Positions 19,333 to 29,578 of a stretch of DNA of 64,000 nt are shown here, piece by piece. A program made the position numbers and the translations under genes. The first letter of the stretch is position 1. Each line of letters starts with the position of its first letter. The stretch is from Bartonella queenslandensis (GTDB taxonomy: Bacteria; Pseudomonadota; Alphaproteobacteria; Rhizobiales; Rhizobiaceae), in NCBI RefSeq assembly GCF_018155095.1, contig NZ_NAAI01000007.1, forward strand, positions 1-64,000. Direction: 5' to 3'. The notes below the pieces were generated by a model that was not told the DNA's origin, searched no databases, and saw only the letters and a program-made list of their open reading frames with translations.

Positions 19333-20633
19333 TAAGTTTGTTGATCAAGTTTAAAAACGGATTTCCCTTTCACAAAGGTCTGGAGTACGCGTCCTTGAAA
19401 ACGTGCCTTCTCAAAAGGGGTATTTTTTGAACGTGAATAGAGATTCTCTTTCGAAACAACCCATGGTTCTTCAAGATCAACGACAATAAGGTCTGCATAA
19501 GCACCTTTCTTCAGTGTTCCTGCATTGAGTCCAAAGAGCTTTGCAGGCGTCGTTGACAAAAGTTCAGTTATCCGTAGAAGAGATAGGCTCTCATCATGAT
19601 AAAGACGTAAAGCCGCACTTAATAAGGTTTCCATACCAATAGCGCCCGCTGCTGCATCATTGAATGGTAAATGTTTTGTGTCGATACCCTGAGGATCATG
19701 GGAAGAGACAATGACGTCTATCGTTCCATCTTTTACTGCTTCAATCATTGCTATACGGTCTTCTTCTGTACGCAAAGGAGGCATGAGGCGGAAAGAAGTT
19801 TGATATTGGCCAATGTCATTTTCGTTGAGAGATAAATGATTAATCGATACACCAGCTGAAATTTTCTCATTGTGTTTCTTGCCTAAGCGGAGGGCATCAG
19901 CAGAGAGTGCTGTCGATATCTGGGTGGCGTGATAGCGTGTTTGCGTTAATGCTGCTAGGCGCAAATCCCTTTCAAGTGGGATAACTTCTGCTTCACGGGG
20001 AATGCCAGAAAGACCAAGCCAACTGGCGAGTAGTCCTTCATTCATTACGCCTTGTTCTGTAAGATCTTTATCTTGCGTTTCGTGTATCAATGGAACATCA
20101 AAATCACGTGCATAAGTCATTGCACGTCGCATAACAGATGAATTTTGGAGTGTTTTTTTCCCTTCACTAAAAGCAACAGCTCCTGCATCCTTGAGCAAAC
20201 CAAATTCGGTTATTTTGTCTCCGTTGAAACCTTGTGTGATTGCCGCAACGGGATAAATATTGACCGATGACATTTCTCCTGCTGTACGTTTAATAAATTG
20301 AACGAGAGCAACGTTATCAATAACTGGATGCGTGTCTGGCATCATAAGAAAGGAAGTAATACCACCTGCTGCAGCTGCTTGACTTGCCGATGCAATTGTT
20401 TCACGATTTTCATTTCCTGGTTCTCCAACAAAAACACGTGCATCAACAAGTCCAGGGAGAATTGCTTTGTTTTGTGCATTAATAATTTCTGCACCTTCAG
20501 GAACTCCCTGATTCAGAGCTTCTTTTCCAACGGCTATAATCTGTCCATTTTCAACAATAACTGCACCAATTTCATCGATTGCGCGTGAAGGATCAATAAT
20601 ACGAGCCTTTTGAAAAACAATTGGTTTTATCAT
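19332..20633 (-). CDS. pyrX: Dihydroorotase homologue, probably non-catalytic (PyrX/PyrC' type)
   Basis: A 433-aa amidohydrolase-fold protein next to pyrB, usually annotated pyrC. In type I dihydroorotases the first strand ends in a metal-binding DxHxH; here it reads [15 protein letters not shown] (59-73), with Arg66 and Phe68 in place of the two histidines. The distal IVSSHDPQ motif and the overall length are kept. This is the pattern of the inactive PyrC' partner that supports aspartate transcarbamoylase assembly in some proteobacteria. If so, the true dihydroorotase is elsewhere. ATG overlaps the pyrB stop by 4 bp; couples to plsY by TAATG. Confidence 0.88.
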   Translation of the reverse strand: MIKPIVFQKARIIDPSRAIDEIGAVIVENGQIIAVGKEALNQGVPEGAEIINAQNKAILPGLVDARVFVGEPGNENRETIASASQAAAAGGITSFLMMPDTHPVIDNVALVQFIKRTAGEMSSVNIYPVAAITQGFNGDKITEFGLLKDAGAVAFSEGKKTLQNSSVMRRAMTYARDFDVPLIHETQDKDLTEQGVMNEGLLASWLGLSGIPREAEVIPLERDLRLAALTQTRYHATQISTALSADALRLGKKHNEKISAGVSINHLSLNENDIGQYQTSFRLMPPLRTEEDRIAMIEAVKDGTIDVIVSSHDPQGIDTKHLPFNDAAAGAIGMETLLSAALRLYHDESLSLLRITELLSTTPAKLFGLNAGTLKKGAYADLIVVDLEEPWVVSKENLYSRSKNTPFEKARFQGRVLQTFVKGKSVFKLDQQT

Positions 20634-21595
20634 TTTTTTTCTCCATGGATCTTCAAGCGCGAATCTAATAAAGCCTCCATGACTGCCATACGCACTGCAA
20701 TTCCCATTTCTACTTGGGTATGAATCATACTTTGTGGTCCATCGGCTATATCAGATGCAATCTCCACACCACGGTTTATAGGACCAGGATGCAAAATAAT
20801 GCTATTGTTTTTGGCATAGGCTAAATTTTCTTTATGCAAGCCAAAATAATGAAAATATTCGCGCGTGGAGGGAATAAAAGAGCCTGTCATCCGTTCATGC
20901 TGTAAGCGTAACATCATGATAACATCAGCATCTTTAAGACCTTCTTTCATGGTGTTAAAAACCTCAACACTCATATGATTAATCTCGGTGGGTAAAAGTG
21001 TTGAGGGAGCAACCGCACGAACACGAGCACCCAAAGCATTAAGACTAAGGATATTAGAACGTGCAACACGTGAGTGCAAAATATCTCCGCAAATGGCAAC
21101 GGTTAATCCTTCAATACGACCTTTTGCTCTTTTAATGGTGAGAGCATCTAATAAGGCTTGGGTTGGATGTTCATGAGCACCATCACCTGCATTAATGACA
21201 CAACAATCAACTTTTTGTGCTAATAAAGCTGCTGCTCCCGCACTGCTATGGCGAAAAACCAGTATATCTGGCTTCATCGCATTAAGTGTTGCGGCTGTAT
21301 CAAGTAGCGTTTCTCCTTTTTTTACAGATGAGTTGCCGATCGCGAGATTCATCACATCTGCTCCCAACCTTTTGCCTGCTAATTCAAAGGAAGATTGCGT
21401 TCGCGTAGAAGCTTCAAAAAAGAGATTAATTTGAGTCCGGCCACGCAAAATAGATTTTTTTTTATCAATTTTGTTAGAAAGAATAATGTTTGCTTCTGCA
21501 CGATCAAGCAATGTATTAAGGTCTTGTACACTCAGATCTTTAATAGCTAACAGATGTTTATGAGGGAAAAGTGGAAAAAAATTATCTTGAATCAT
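20630..21595 (-). CDS. pyrB: Aspartate carbamoyltransferase catalytic subunit
   Basis: Condenses carbamoyl phosphate and aspartate in pyrimidine synthesis. The 321-aa product has the carbamoyl-phosphate loop [20 protein letters not shown] (near 57-76; STRT), the HPTQALLD motif (142-149) and [11 protein letters not shown] near the C-terminus. No regulatory pyrI is present, consistent with a class that pairs with a dihydroorotase-like partner, here the next gene. First gene of the operon; the 125-bp gap upstream is shared with the divergent 539-aa gene. Confidence 0.96.
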   Translation of the reverse strand: MIQDNFFPLFPHKHLLAIKDLSVQDLNTLLDRAEANIILSNKIDKKKSILRGRTQINLFFEASTRTQSSFELAGKRLGADVMNLAIGNSSVKKGETLLDTAATLNAMKPDILVFRHSSAGAAALLAQKVDCCVINAGDGAHEHPTQALLDALTIKRAKGRIEGLTVAICGDILHSRVARSNILSLNALGARVRAVAPSTLLPTEINHMSVEVFNTMKEGLKDADVIMMLRLQHERMTGSFIPSTREYFHYFGLHKENLAYAKNNSIILHPGPINRGVEIASDIADGPQSMIHTQVEMGIAVRMAVMEALLDSRLKIHGEKK

Positions 21596-21720
21596 AGCAT
21601 TCTTCTTTATCTCTCTCTAAACAGGTTAAACAAGCATTTGTTTGAATATGATAAATGTTTTTTAACTCTAAAAAGACAAATAGTCTATGATGTGAATGAT
21701 TTGAATAGTGGAATATACCT

Positions 21721-23340
21721 ATGAGTGCTGTCTCTACGCAAAATGCTCGTCGAAAAAATACATTTCTTAGCGATACGCTTATGTTTCGTATGGCCTCTAC
21801 TTTGCCTAAGTTTTTATTAGCAAGCTTTGAAGAAATAGGGGATTTTGCTGCGAGTCAAGAAGCACGGAAGCTTTCTTGTTTAGCTAATCACTATAAGCCT
21901 TTATTGCGTTATAACGATGAATGGGGGCAACAGGCAGAAAAATTAGAAATACATTCTTCCTATCAAGACCTTCAACAGTATTCTAGACGTGCGGGGTTGG
22001 TTACCTCGCTTTGGGAAAATACGAGCTCAGAAAATGGGGTACGTTATCAAGCGCGTGCGATTCGTTTGGCTTTATCTGCTGGTTTAGAAACAGGACATTT
22101 GAATGAGGTTATTATAACGAGTGCAGCGATTGCTGTCTTAATTAGTGATAGTGAACTCTTTAAAAAATGGCAAAATGCCCTTTTGTCACGCCAATATGAT
22201 TCTTCATCAAGGCCTATTCATCATAAAAAATCTGCTTCTCTGACGTGTGCTTTTGATGACATTGAACAATACGCTTTCAATTTTCCAAGTGTTAAGAAAA
22301 TTTCTTTCGATGAAAATATGGAACGTGATCTGTATCGTTTAAATGTTGTAAAAACCAATGTTATTAATCCTACAGCTGATGGATATCTCGTTAGTGCAGA
22401 TTTAAATGGTCATTTAAGTTGCTTTTTTGTTCCACGCATACAGGAAAATGGTGCATTAAATGGATTTATATCAATTCGTCATTTAATTCAGCGTTCTGGA
22501 GAACTTTTAACACCAGAGGGGGTTGTTGATTTTCAAGGGTGTTATGGCTGGCTTCTGGGAAATGCTGGAGAAGGTCTTAAAGTTATTAAAGATATTGAGA
22601 CGATGATGCGTTTTGATCAGTCTGTCATATCGGCAGGTGTTTTGCGAGCTGCCCTTCAATTTGGCATAGATTTTTTCCGGAAAAAAATGCCAAATCAGCC
22701 TTTGCCACCACTAACAGAACGTATTTTTGCAGATATTGCATTAGATATTGCTGCTTCACAAGCATTGGTTTTGCGTTTAGCGCGAGCATTTGACAATGCA
22801 GCAAATGACCGTTCTGAAGCCGCTTTTGCGCGCATTATGACACCTATTATTGCTTATCACGTCAGTCAATTGGTTGTACCTATTATTGGTGAAATTATTG
22901 CACAGCTTGGTATTGAAAGTTTTATAGAGAATAATCCATTATCACAAATGTTACATAATGGGCCTGCACGAACTGTAAGAAATAGTTCTGCTAATCAATT
23001 GGTAAAGGATGCCATTCTTATTTCTGAAAAAGCTCCGGGATTGTTTCAGAAATTATTAGAAAAAATTGCTCTTGATATTGGTCCAGCAGGACCAAGAGCA
23101 ATTGAAATTATTAAATCTGCAGGTGATATGGCATCAGCAAATGAGGGAGCAGGAAGGTTTTTTGTTGAGCAGGTAGCCTATGCCGCCGCCGCCGCATCAT
23201 TACATTCTACGGATATAGAACATGTCGCAAATGCCTATATGGAAAGCCGCCTTGGGGGGCAATGGAGATCTTCCTATGGGATGCTCATTGCACGCTATAA
23301 TGCAGGGCATTTGCTCAATGTTCTTTATCCTTCCATATGA
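21721..23340 (+). CDS. Conserved-looking hypothetical protein, 539 aa
   Basis: I do not recognise a named family. The product has no signal peptide or clear transmembrane segment. It is largely alpha-helical with Ala/Leu/Ile-rich stretches (for example YAAAAASLH near the C-terminus) and no obvious catalytic motif. A less helical central part (about 195-265) contains [13 protein letters not shown]. Codon use and GC are like its neighbours, so it is a real, chromosomal gene rather than recent import. It is divergent from pyrB and its last 16 bp overlap the end of ruvX on the opposite strand. No ribosome-binding site of good quality precedes the ATG. Function unknown. Confidence 0.85.
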   Translation: MSAVSTQNARRKNTFLSDTLMFRMASTLPKFLLASFEEIGDFAASQEARKLSCLANHYKPLLRYNDEWGQQAEKLEIHSSYQDLQQYSRRAGLVTSLWENTSSENGVRYQARAIRLALSAGLETGHLNEVIITSAAIAVLISDSELFKKWQNALLSRQYDSSSRPIHHKKSASLTCAFDDIEQYAFNFPSVKKISFDENMERDLYRLNVVKTNVINPTADGYLVSADLNGHLSCFFVPRIQENGALNGFISIRHLIQRSGELLTPEGVVDFQGCYGWLLGNAGEGLKVIKDIETMMRFDQSVISAGVLRAALQFGIDFFRKKMPNQPLPPLTERIFADIALDIAASQALVLRLARAFDNAANDRSEAAFARIMTPIIAYHVSQLVVPIIGEIIAQLGIESFIENNPLSQMLHNGPARTVRNSSANQLVKDAILISEKAPGLFQKLLEKIALDIGPAGPRAIEIIKSAGDMASANEGAGRFFVEQVAYAAAAASLHSTDIEHVANAYMESRLGGQWRSSYGMLIARYNAGHLLNVLYPSI

Positions 23341-23804
23341 TGGAAATTTTCAATCCTATTGAGAGCACCTTGCAATATAAAAGCGGCAGCTGCCGAATCA
23401 ATTCTTTTTGCTCTTTTAGTGCGTGATACATTCATTTCTAAAAGAGAACGTTCTGCGGCAATTGTTGATAGGCGCTCATCCCAAAAAACAAATGGAATTT
23501 TTGTATAGGCTTTCATATTGCTCACAAAAGCTCTAGTTGCTTGAACACGAGAGCCGCTACTTCCATCCATATTAAGAGGTAAGCCAATGACAATAACGCC
23601 CACATTTTCATGATCAAAAATTTTAATAAGTGTGTGGGCATCTTCTGTAAATTTTTTTCGTTGGAGTACAGGGCGTGGATTTGAAACAGTCAACCCCATA
23701 TCAGAAATCGCAATTCCAATCGTTTTTGTCCCTAAATCTAAGCCTGCTATTGTTTGTCCAGGCAAAAGATGTGTCATAATTTCGTTTATATTAATAACAG
23801 TCAT
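23325..23804 (-). CDS. ruvX: Putative pre-16S rRNA nuclease / Holliday junction resolvase-like (YqgF)
   Basis: A 159-aa RNase H-fold protein with the YqgF motifs: [17 protein letters not shown] (19-35; first catalytic Asp), [15 protein letters not shown] (70-84), [19 protein letters not shown] (near 100-118) and a final [10 protein letters not shown]. Family members mature the 5' end of 16S rRNA. In related genomes it sits beside gatC, as here (divergent, with 148 bp between the two starts). Its 3' end overlaps the 539-aa gene. Confidence 0.93.
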   Translation of the reverse strand: MTVININEIMTHLLPGQTIAGLDLGTKTIGIAISDMGLTVSNPRPVLQRKKFTEDAHTLIKIFDHENVGVIVIGLPLNMDGSSGSRVQATRAFVSNMKAYTKIPFVFWDERLSTIAAERSLLEMNVSRTKRAKRIDSAAAAFILQGALNRIENFHHMEG

Positions 23805-23952
23805 AGGGATTATAATACGTTTTTTAATATTTCAGATCTATAATTATATTCTTTGTTCATCTTATCTAATATCCTTGCGCTTGCAAGCGCAGCCTTGTAT
23901 AGCCAGATAAAGATCAATAAATAAACAAAAAAAACAGAAAGGCGTAAAGAGT

Positions 23953-24240
23953 ATGTCTGTTGATCAAGAAACCGTCAAGCGGGTTGCACATTTAGCTCGG
24001 ATTGCTATCCACGATGATGAGGTGGAACCTATGACAAAAAAATTCAATGCTATTTTAGGCTTTGTGGAGCAATTGAATGAAGTTGATGTTAGTGAAGTTG
24101 AGCCATTAACATCTGTGATACCGATGACTCTACGAATGCGTGAAGATAATGTTACAGATGGTAATAAAGCAGCAGATATTGTCGCCAATGCACCTGTTAC
24201 AGAAGAAAATTTTTTTCTTGTCTCAAAAATTGTTGAGTAA
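23953..24240 (+). CDS. gatC: Asp-tRNA(Asn)/Glu-tRNA(Gln) amidotransferase subunit C
   Basis: A 95-aa subunit that stabilises the GatA-GatB amidotransferase used to make Gln-tRNA and/or Asn-tRNA. It starts [17 protein letters not shown], with the family's V.EVEPLTSV segment near 52-59 and an acidic C-terminus. It is preceded by AAAGG/GAG-type sequence. gatA follows after 31 bp; gatB is not in the window. Confidence 0.95.
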   Translation: MSVDQETVKRVAHLARIAIHDDEVEPMTKKFNAILGFVEQLNEVDVSEVEPLTSVIPMTLRMREDNVTDGNKAADIVANAPVTEENFFLVSKIVE

Positions 24241-24271
24241 CTTTTTATATTTTTGAAATTTGAGAACCAAT

Positions 24272-25756
24272 ATGACGGATTTAACAACCCTTACAATTGC
24301 ACAAGCTCGTGATGCGCTAATAAAGAAAAAGCTCAAAGCAACGGAATTAACAGAAGCTTATTTAAAAGCAATAGAATTGGCTAATCCGACTTTAAATGCT
24401 TATGTAGCAATAACAGCAGAACAAGCAAGAAACATGGCTTCTGAATCAGATCGACGCTTGGCGAAAGGAGAGGGGGGGATTTTGGAAGGAATTCCCTTGG
24501 GGATTAAAGATCTTTTTGCAACCCATGGTGTTCATACTCAAGCCTGTTCAAATATTCTTGATGGTTTTAAACCAAACTATGAATCAACAGTTACGGCTAA
24601 TTTATGGCAAGATGGTGCTGTGATGTTAGGAAAACTTAATATGGATGAGTTTGCTATGGGCTCTTCTAATGAGACATCATATTATGGCCCCGTTATTAGT
24701 CCATGGAGAAAAAAAGACTCAAATGAAAAACTTGTTCCCGGTGGTTCTTCAGGCGGTTCGGCTGCCGCTGTTGCCGCGCAAATTTGTGCTGGTGCAACAG
24801 CAACAGATACAGGTGGCTCAATCCGTCAACCAGCAGCTTTTACTGGGACTGTAGGAATAAAGCCAACCTATGGACGTTGTTCACGATGGGGTGTTGTCGC
24901 GTTTGCTTCATCTCTTGATCAAGCTGGACCTATTGCTAGAGATGTTCGTGATTGTGCTATCTTACTCAGATCAATGGCTTCTTTTGATGAAAAAGATTCG
25001 ACTTCCGTAAATTTACCCGTTCCTGATTATGAAAGTTATCTTGGGAAATCAATCAAGGGAATGAAAATTGGTATTCCAAAAGAATACTACCTAGCTGGAA
25101 TGTCTCAAGAAATTATTGATCTTTGGCAAAAGGGAATAAATTGGTTAAAAGAAGCAGGCGCTGAAATACACGATATTTCTTTACCCCATACAAAATACGC
25201 TCTACCTTCTTATTATATTATAGCGCCTGCAGAAGCCTCTTCTAATTTAGCGCGTTATGATGGTGTGCGTTTTGGTTTGCGTGTACCTGGAAAAGACATC
25301 ATTGAGATGTATGAAAATACACGTTCTGTTGGTTTTGGTGATGAAGTCAAACGACGTATTCTGGTTGGGACTTATGTTCTTTCATCAGGTTCTTATGATT
25401 CTTGTTATCTAAGAGCTCAGAAAATAAGAACACTCGTAAAACGTGATTTTGATCAATGTTTTGATTCAGGCGTTGACGCTATTCTTACACCAGCAACACC
25501 AACACCTGCTTTTGGTATTGCTGATGAAAAAATAAAAAATGATGCTGTCGCGATGTATCTTAATGATATTTTTACCGTACCAGTGAATATGGCTGGTTTA
25601 CCGGGAATTTCTGTTCCTGCTGGTCTATCATCAAATGGTTTACCTTTGGGACTGCAATTGATTGGTAAGCCTTTTGCTGAAGAAATTATTTTCAAAATAG
25701 CGCATATTATTGAACAAGAAGCAGGTGTATTTTCTGCGGAAAAATGGTGGATATAA
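24272..25756 (+). CDS. gatA: Asp-tRNA(Asn)/Glu-tRNA(Gln) amidotransferase subunit A
   Basis: Glutaminase subunit that releases ammonia for transamidation. The 494-aa product is an amidase-signature protein: Lys of [10 protein letters not shown], then [15 protein letters not shown] with the serine-rich loop, and [14 protein letters not shown] with the catalytic Ser. ATG 24272 ([10 protein letters not shown]) is chosen over TTG 24260: GAGA lies 6 nt upstream of the ATG. Operon with gatC; ends at a strong bidirectional terminator. Confidence 0.96.
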   Translation: MTDLTTLTIAQARDALIKKKLKATELTEAYLKAIELANPTLNAYVAITAEQARNMASESDRRLAKGEGGILEGIPLGIKDLFATHGVHTQACSNILDGFKPNYESTVTANLWQDGAVMLGKLNMDEFAMGSSNETSYYGPVISPWRKKDSNEKLVPGGSSGGSAAAVAAQICAGATATDTGGSIRQPAAFTGTVGIKPTYGRCSRWGVVAFASSLDQAGPIARDVRDCAILLRSMASFDEKDSTSVNLPVPDYESYLGKSIKGMKIGIPKEYYLAGMSQEIIDLWQKGINWLKEAGAEIHDISLPHTKYALPSYYIIAPAEASSNLARYDGVRFGLRVPGKDIIEMYENTRSVGFGDEVKRRILVGTYVLSSGSYDSCYLRAQKIRTLVKRDFDQCFDSGVDAILTPATPTPAFGIADEKIKNDAVAMYLNDIFTVPVNMAGLPGISVPAGLSSNGLPLGLQLIGKPFAEEIIFKIAHIIEQEAGVFSAEKWWI

Positions 25757-25771
25757 TCATCAAACTTTACA

Positions 25772-25808
25772 AAAAAGCATTCCTCACCACTGATGAGAAA
25801 TGCTTTTT
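25772..25808. terminator. Bidirectional rho-independent terminator between gatA and livF
   Basis: AAAAAGCATT and AATGCTTTTT form a 10-bp outer stem. An inner CTCA/TGAG pairs around a short loop, with one C/A mismatch between the stems. Both strands end in a T-run. The position between convergent gatA and livF fits. Confidence 0.85.
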
Positions 25809-25850
25809 AAAAGAAAAGAGGATAAGCTCTATTGCCTTAATTTATCTCTC

Positions 25851-26561
25851 TTATCCACCAAGATAGGCTTCTTTAACACGCGGGTCAGAAAGCATCGCTT
25901 TGCCTTCACCATGAAATAAAATATGCCCTACCTCTAAAATATAAGCATAATCAGCAATGGACAGTGCAGCGAATGCATTTTGTTCAATAAGAAGAACAGT
26001 TTTTCCCATATCATTAATTTTTCGGATAATCGAAAAAATTTCCCGAACGAGAAGGGGAGCTAACCCCAACGAGGGTTCATCTAATATAACCATATCAGGA
26101 TTGCTCATGAGTGCGCGGCCTACAGCAACCATTTGTTGTTCCCCACCTGACATTGTTCCTCCCAACTGTTTTGATCTTTCACGTAGGCGCGGAAAAAGAT
26201 CAAATATCCATTCAATATCGCGAGAAATTCCCTGTTTATCATGACGGATATAAGCACCTAGATGGAGATTCTCTAAAACAGTGAGGTGAGGCATAATACG
26301 CCGCCCTTCAGGACTGAGGGCAATCCCTAATCGCAAAATCTCTTCTGGTGATTTTTTAATAATTGATTCTCCATTATAGGTAATTTCTCCATAAACAGAG
26401 CGATTAAGCCCTGTAATAGAGCGTACAATGCTGCTTTTTCCTGCACCATTGGCTCCAATTAAAGTAACAATACTTCCCTTTTTTATGGACATAGAAAGAT
26501 TTTGGATAGCTTTAATGGCACCATAATGAACGTGAAGATTTTTTATTTTAAGAATATCCAT
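25851..26561 (-). CDS. livF: Branched-chain amino acid ABC transporter, ATP-binding protein LivF
   Basis: A 236-aa ATPase with Walker A GANGAGKSS, signature MSGGEQQMVAVGRAL and Walker B MVILDEPSLGLAP; ends KEAYLGG, typical of LivF. Start taken as MDILKIKNLHVHYG at 26561, with GGAG 6 nt upstream. The longer open frame to 26645 would add 28 residues out of the livG coding region. It overlaps the end of livG by 14 bp. Last gene of the liv operon. Confidence 0.93.
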   Translation of the reverse strand: MDILKIKNLHVHYGAIKAIQNLSMSIKKGSIVTLIGANGAGKSSIVRSITGLNRSVYGEITYNGESIIKKSPEEILRLGIALSPEGRRIMPHLTVLENLHLGAYIRHDKQGISRDIEWIFDLFPRLRERSKQLGGTMSGGEQQMVAVGRALMSNPDMVILDEPSLGLAPLLVREIFSIIRKINDMGKTVLLIEQNAFAALSIADYAYILEVGHILFHGEGKAMLSDPRVKEAYLGG

Positions 26562-27330
26562 AAACATCTCCGCCAAGATAAGCTTCAATAACTTTTGGGT
26601 TATTACGAACTTCATCTGGTGTACCATTAGCAATGCAACAGCCATGTTCCATGACCAAAATATGTTGGCAAAGCCCCATAACCACTTTCATATCGTGTTC
26701 AATAAGAAGAATTGTAAGATCAAAGTCTTTCTGCACTTTTGCTATGAACTTTCTAAGATCTTCACTTTCTTGTGGATTCATGCCAGCGACAGGTTCATCA
26801 AGAAGAAGCAATTTGGGCTTTGTGGCTAACGCGCGTGCAATTTCTAAACGTCTCTGTACACCGTAAGGTAAAGCTGTTGCTAATTGATTGGCAAGGTGAT
26901 CAAGTTGTAGTCGTTCAAGAAGCTCCATGGAATTTCTATAAACTTCTCTTTTTTCTTTCATTGCTTTTGAAAAAAAGAGAGCTGAAGAAAACCAAGGATA
27001 TTTTTGACGGACATGAGCGCCTACCATAACGTTCTGTAAAACCGTTAATCCTGAGAAAAGACGAATATTTTGAAATGTTCGAGCAATATGACGTCTACAG
27101 ATAATATAAGGAGGTTCTCCAGAGATTTTTTGTTCATCAAAAAGAATAGTACCGCTTGTAGGGGCATAAAATCCAGAAATCATATTGAAAACTGTTGTTT
27201 TCCCAGCTCCATTGGGACCAATTAATCCAGTAATGCTTCCTCGTTTAATGGCCATATTAACATTATTGACAGCAACTAATCCGCCAAAACGCATTACAAT
27301 ATCATTGAGTGAAAGAAGAGTACCGTTCAT
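26548..27330 (-). CDS. livG: Branched-chain amino acid ABC transporter, ATP-binding protein LivG
   Basis: A 260-aa ATPase with Walker A GPNGAGKTT, the long helical insert typical of LivG (HVRQKYPWFSSALFFSKAMKE, here given as its two halves HVRQKYPWFS and SALFFSKAMKE), signature LPYGVQRRLEIARALA (degenerate LSGG, as is normal for LivG) and Walker B LLLLDEPVAGMNPQE. ATG overlaps the livM stop by 4 bp. It pairs with LivF on the cytoplasmic face of the LivH-LivM channel. Confidence 0.93.
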   Translation of the reverse strand: MNGTLLSLNDIVMRFGGLVAVNNVNMAIKRGSITGLIGPNGAGKTTVFNMISGFYAPTSGTILFDEQKISGEPPYIICRRHIARTFQNIRLFSGLTVLQNVMVGAHVRQKYPWFSSALFFSKAMKEKREVYRNSMELLERLQLDHLANQLATALPYGVQRRLEIARALATKPKLLLLDEPVAGMNPQESEDLRKFIAKVQKDFDLTILLIEHDMKVVMGLCQHILVMEHGCCIANGTPDEVRNNPKVIEAYLGGDVYGYS

Positions 27331-28385
27331 AGCTTTCCCTCAGTATTAGAAAACTTTTTGCGTGTCAGAAAACTATAAATTCCACTCCATGAGAATTCAC
27401 GTTGTCCCATCAATCCTTTTCTCCAAAATAAAATAATTATCAGTAATAAAAGAGAGAAAACAACCATGCGAAGTCCTGGTGTTTCTGGAATATGCATAAA
27501 ACCTAAGTCAAATGGACTTTCAATAATACGAAGCCATTCAAGCATGACTGTAATAATAATGCTCCCAATAATACTTCCTGTAATTGAACCCAGACCACCA
27601 GCGACAACAATCATCAAAATATTAAAAGTTAGAAGAAAATTAAACATTTTTGGATCAATGGTTGAAATAAGAGCAGCCATTAACGCTCCACCTACACCTG
27701 CAAAAAATGCTCCAACAGTAAAAGAAAAGCTACGGTAGAAAAAAGCGTTAATTCCCATGGTTTTTGCAGCGATTTCATCATCACGAATAGCACGGAGTAC
27801 ATTACCAGTATTGCTTCGCAGTAAGAGAACAATAAAGAGAACTGTAAATGCTAACCAACCGTAGTTCCACCATAACGTTGCATTCTGAGGTATTCCTTTG
27901 ATTCCCAAAGAACCATTTGTGAGAGATGTCGCATTCGTAATGACAATGCGGATAATTTCTGCGAAACCTAATGTCGCAATTCCAAGATAATCACCACCAA
28001 GACGCAATATTGGCAAAGCAATCAATAAACCGATAATTGCTGCACACAAACCGCTTACAACAACAGCAATAAAAAAAGGGAGTTGTAGATGGGACAATGG
28101 TTCAGCGATAGGCTCAAGAATCCACATCATCTCTTTTTGTTCAGGGGAAAGAAGTAAAATTGCGCAGATGTAAGCACCAATAGCCATAAAGCCGGCATGT
28201 CCAAGGGAAAACATACCTGTAAAGCCGTAAATCAAATTAAGGGAAATTGCCAAGATTGCATTAATAGCAATCAGATTTATGATACGGAGTGTATAGTCAT
28301 TAAAATGGTTATCCGCGTAGAATAAAAAACCTATCAGAACGAAAATACTGATACACGATAAAAAAGTTGTCGCTGACTTTGCCAT
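27327..28385 (-). CDS. livM: Branched-chain amino acid ABC transporter, permease LivM
   Basis: A 352-aa integral membrane protein with the LivM signature: NLIYGFTGMFSLGHAGFMAIGAY split across about 50-72, then GLLIALPILRLGGDYLGIATLG and the IRDDEIAAKTMGIN EAA-like loop (about 200-213) that contacts the ATPases. Its start codon overlaps the livH stop by 1 bp. Confidence 0.93.
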   Translation of the reverse strand: MAKSATTFLSCISIFVLIGFLFYADNHFNDYTLRIINLIAINAILAISLNLIYGFTGMFSLGHAGFMAIGAYICAILLLSPEQKEMMWILEPIAEPLSHLQLPFFIAVVVSGLCAAIIGLLIALPILRLGGDYLGIATLGFAEIIRIVITNATSLTNGSLGIKGIPQNATLWWNYGWLAFTVLFIVLLLRSNTGNVLRAIRDDEIAAKTMGINAFFYRSFSFTVGAFFAGVGGALMAALISTIDPKMFNFLLTFNILMIVVAGGLGSITGSIIGSIIITVMLEWLRIIESPFDLGFMHIPETPGLRMVVFSLLLLIIILFWRKGLMGQREFSWSGIYSFLTRKKFSNTEGKL

Positions 28386-29461
28386 TAGATTTTCTCCTGA
28401 CTTTTTTTACCCATTAATCCCGTGGGTAATATTAATAAAATCAGAATCAACAAAATGAAAGCGAAGGCATCACGATATCCGGATAGCGCGGGAAAAAATG
28501 CGATAATCATAATTTCAATAAACCCTAATAACAATCCTCCCAACATTGCTCCTGGTATCGAACCAATACCCCCGATAACGGCAGCAATAAAAGCTTTGAG
28601 ACCAGGAAGAACGCCCATATAAGGCTGAATTTGAGGATAACGCAAAGACCACATAATGCCTGCTATAGCGGCAAGTGCTGAACCTATCCCAAATGTAAAT
28701 GCAATGACTTTATTAACAGAAACCCCCATCAAACGCGTCGTTTCAATATCATGAGAGATTGCACGCATAGCAAGACCAGGTTTCGTTTTATGGATAATCC
28801 ATAACAGTAAGACAATAAGAATCAATGACACAATGGGAACAATCAAAGACATGGGGGCAATTCTAATGATACCCCCTGATTCTGATCCTAAATGCCATAA
28901 AAATGGCGTTACTAAAAAATCTGGTTGTTTTACACCTTTAGGAACGCCACTAAAGAGTACCGTAGAAAGATTTTCAATAAAAAAAGAAACACCAATTGCA
29001 CCGATAAGTGCCGAAATACGCGGTGCATGGCGTAGAGGTTTATAAGCAAGTTGATCAACAATAATCCCCACTGCACTTGTAATAAAAATGGCAAAACAAA
29101 GAGCTAAAACCCAGATCGGCGTAAAATCTCGTGGGGAAATTTTTAAATAATAAACAAATCCTAACGCAAGAATTAAAAAAACAGCGATCCAATAAAGGGG
29201 CGGGGGCCTCTTAAATCCTATAAAGACTGAATAATAAATAAGAACAGCAAGAAACAAAAGAAGAAGTGCTGCCCAAGCAGGCATAAAGCTAATCGTGGAA
29301 AAGAAAACAAAATAGGCTCCCAGCATAAAGATATCACCGTGAGCAAAATTAATCAGTCTCAATATACCGTAGACCATGGTATAACCAATAGCGATAAGTC
29401 CATAAAGAGACCCCAATGCCAGTGCATTAAAAAAATACTGGATGAACATTTCAGTGCTCAT
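28385..29461 (-). CDS. livH: Branched-chain amino acid ABC transporter, permease LivH
   Basis: A 358-aa membrane protein with the LivH N-terminus (LGSLYGLIAIGYTMVYG, then LINFAHGDIFMLGAY) and the MRAISHDIETTRLMGVSVN coupling loop. Typical LivH proteins are near 290-310 aa; here an extra hydrophobic stretch (about 65-115, KRPPPLYWIAVFLILALG) adds one or two membrane segments between the first and second conserved blocks. The adjacent genes make the assignment safe. First permease gene, 117 bp after the binding-protein gene, with a hairpin in the gap. Confidence 0.93.
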   Translation of the reverse strand: MSTEMFIQYFFNALALGSLYGLIAIGYTMVYGILRLINFAHGDIFMLGAYFVFFSTISFMPAWAALLLLFLAVLIYYSVFIGFKRPPPLYWIAVFLILALGFVYYLKISPRDFTPIWVLALCFAIFITSAVGIIVDQLAYKPLRHAPRISALIGAIGVSFFIENLSTVLFSGVPKGVKQPDFLVTPFLWHLGSESGGIIRIAPMSLIVPIVSLILIVLLLWIIHKTKPGLAMRAISHDIETTRLMGVSVNKVIAFTFGIGSALAAIAGIMWSLRYPQIQPYMGVLPGLKAFIAAVIGGIGSIPGAMLGGLLLGFIEIMIIAFFPALSGYRDAFAFILLILILLILPTGLMGKKSQEKI

Positions 29462-29520
29462 CTCTCATCCTTCCACATTCGTTAATTTATTACATAGGAT
29501 AATAAGAAAATTTTAAGTTT

Positions 29521-29547
29521 TTGGTTGAGAAAAATATTCTCAACCAA
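29521..29547 (-). terminator. Intercistronic hairpin between livJ-like gene and livH
   Basis: A perfect 11-bp inverted repeat, TTGGTTGAGAA/TTCTCAACCAA, with a 5-nt loop. It lies in the gap after the binding-protein gene and before the permease genes. The following sequence on the minus strand is A/T-rich but without a clean T-run. Such hairpins commonly stabilise or partly terminate after the binding-protein cistron so that this protein is made in excess; that role is inferred. Confidence 0.6.
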
Positions 29548-29578
29548 TTCTTGCATTTTAATAAGAACAACCTTTACA

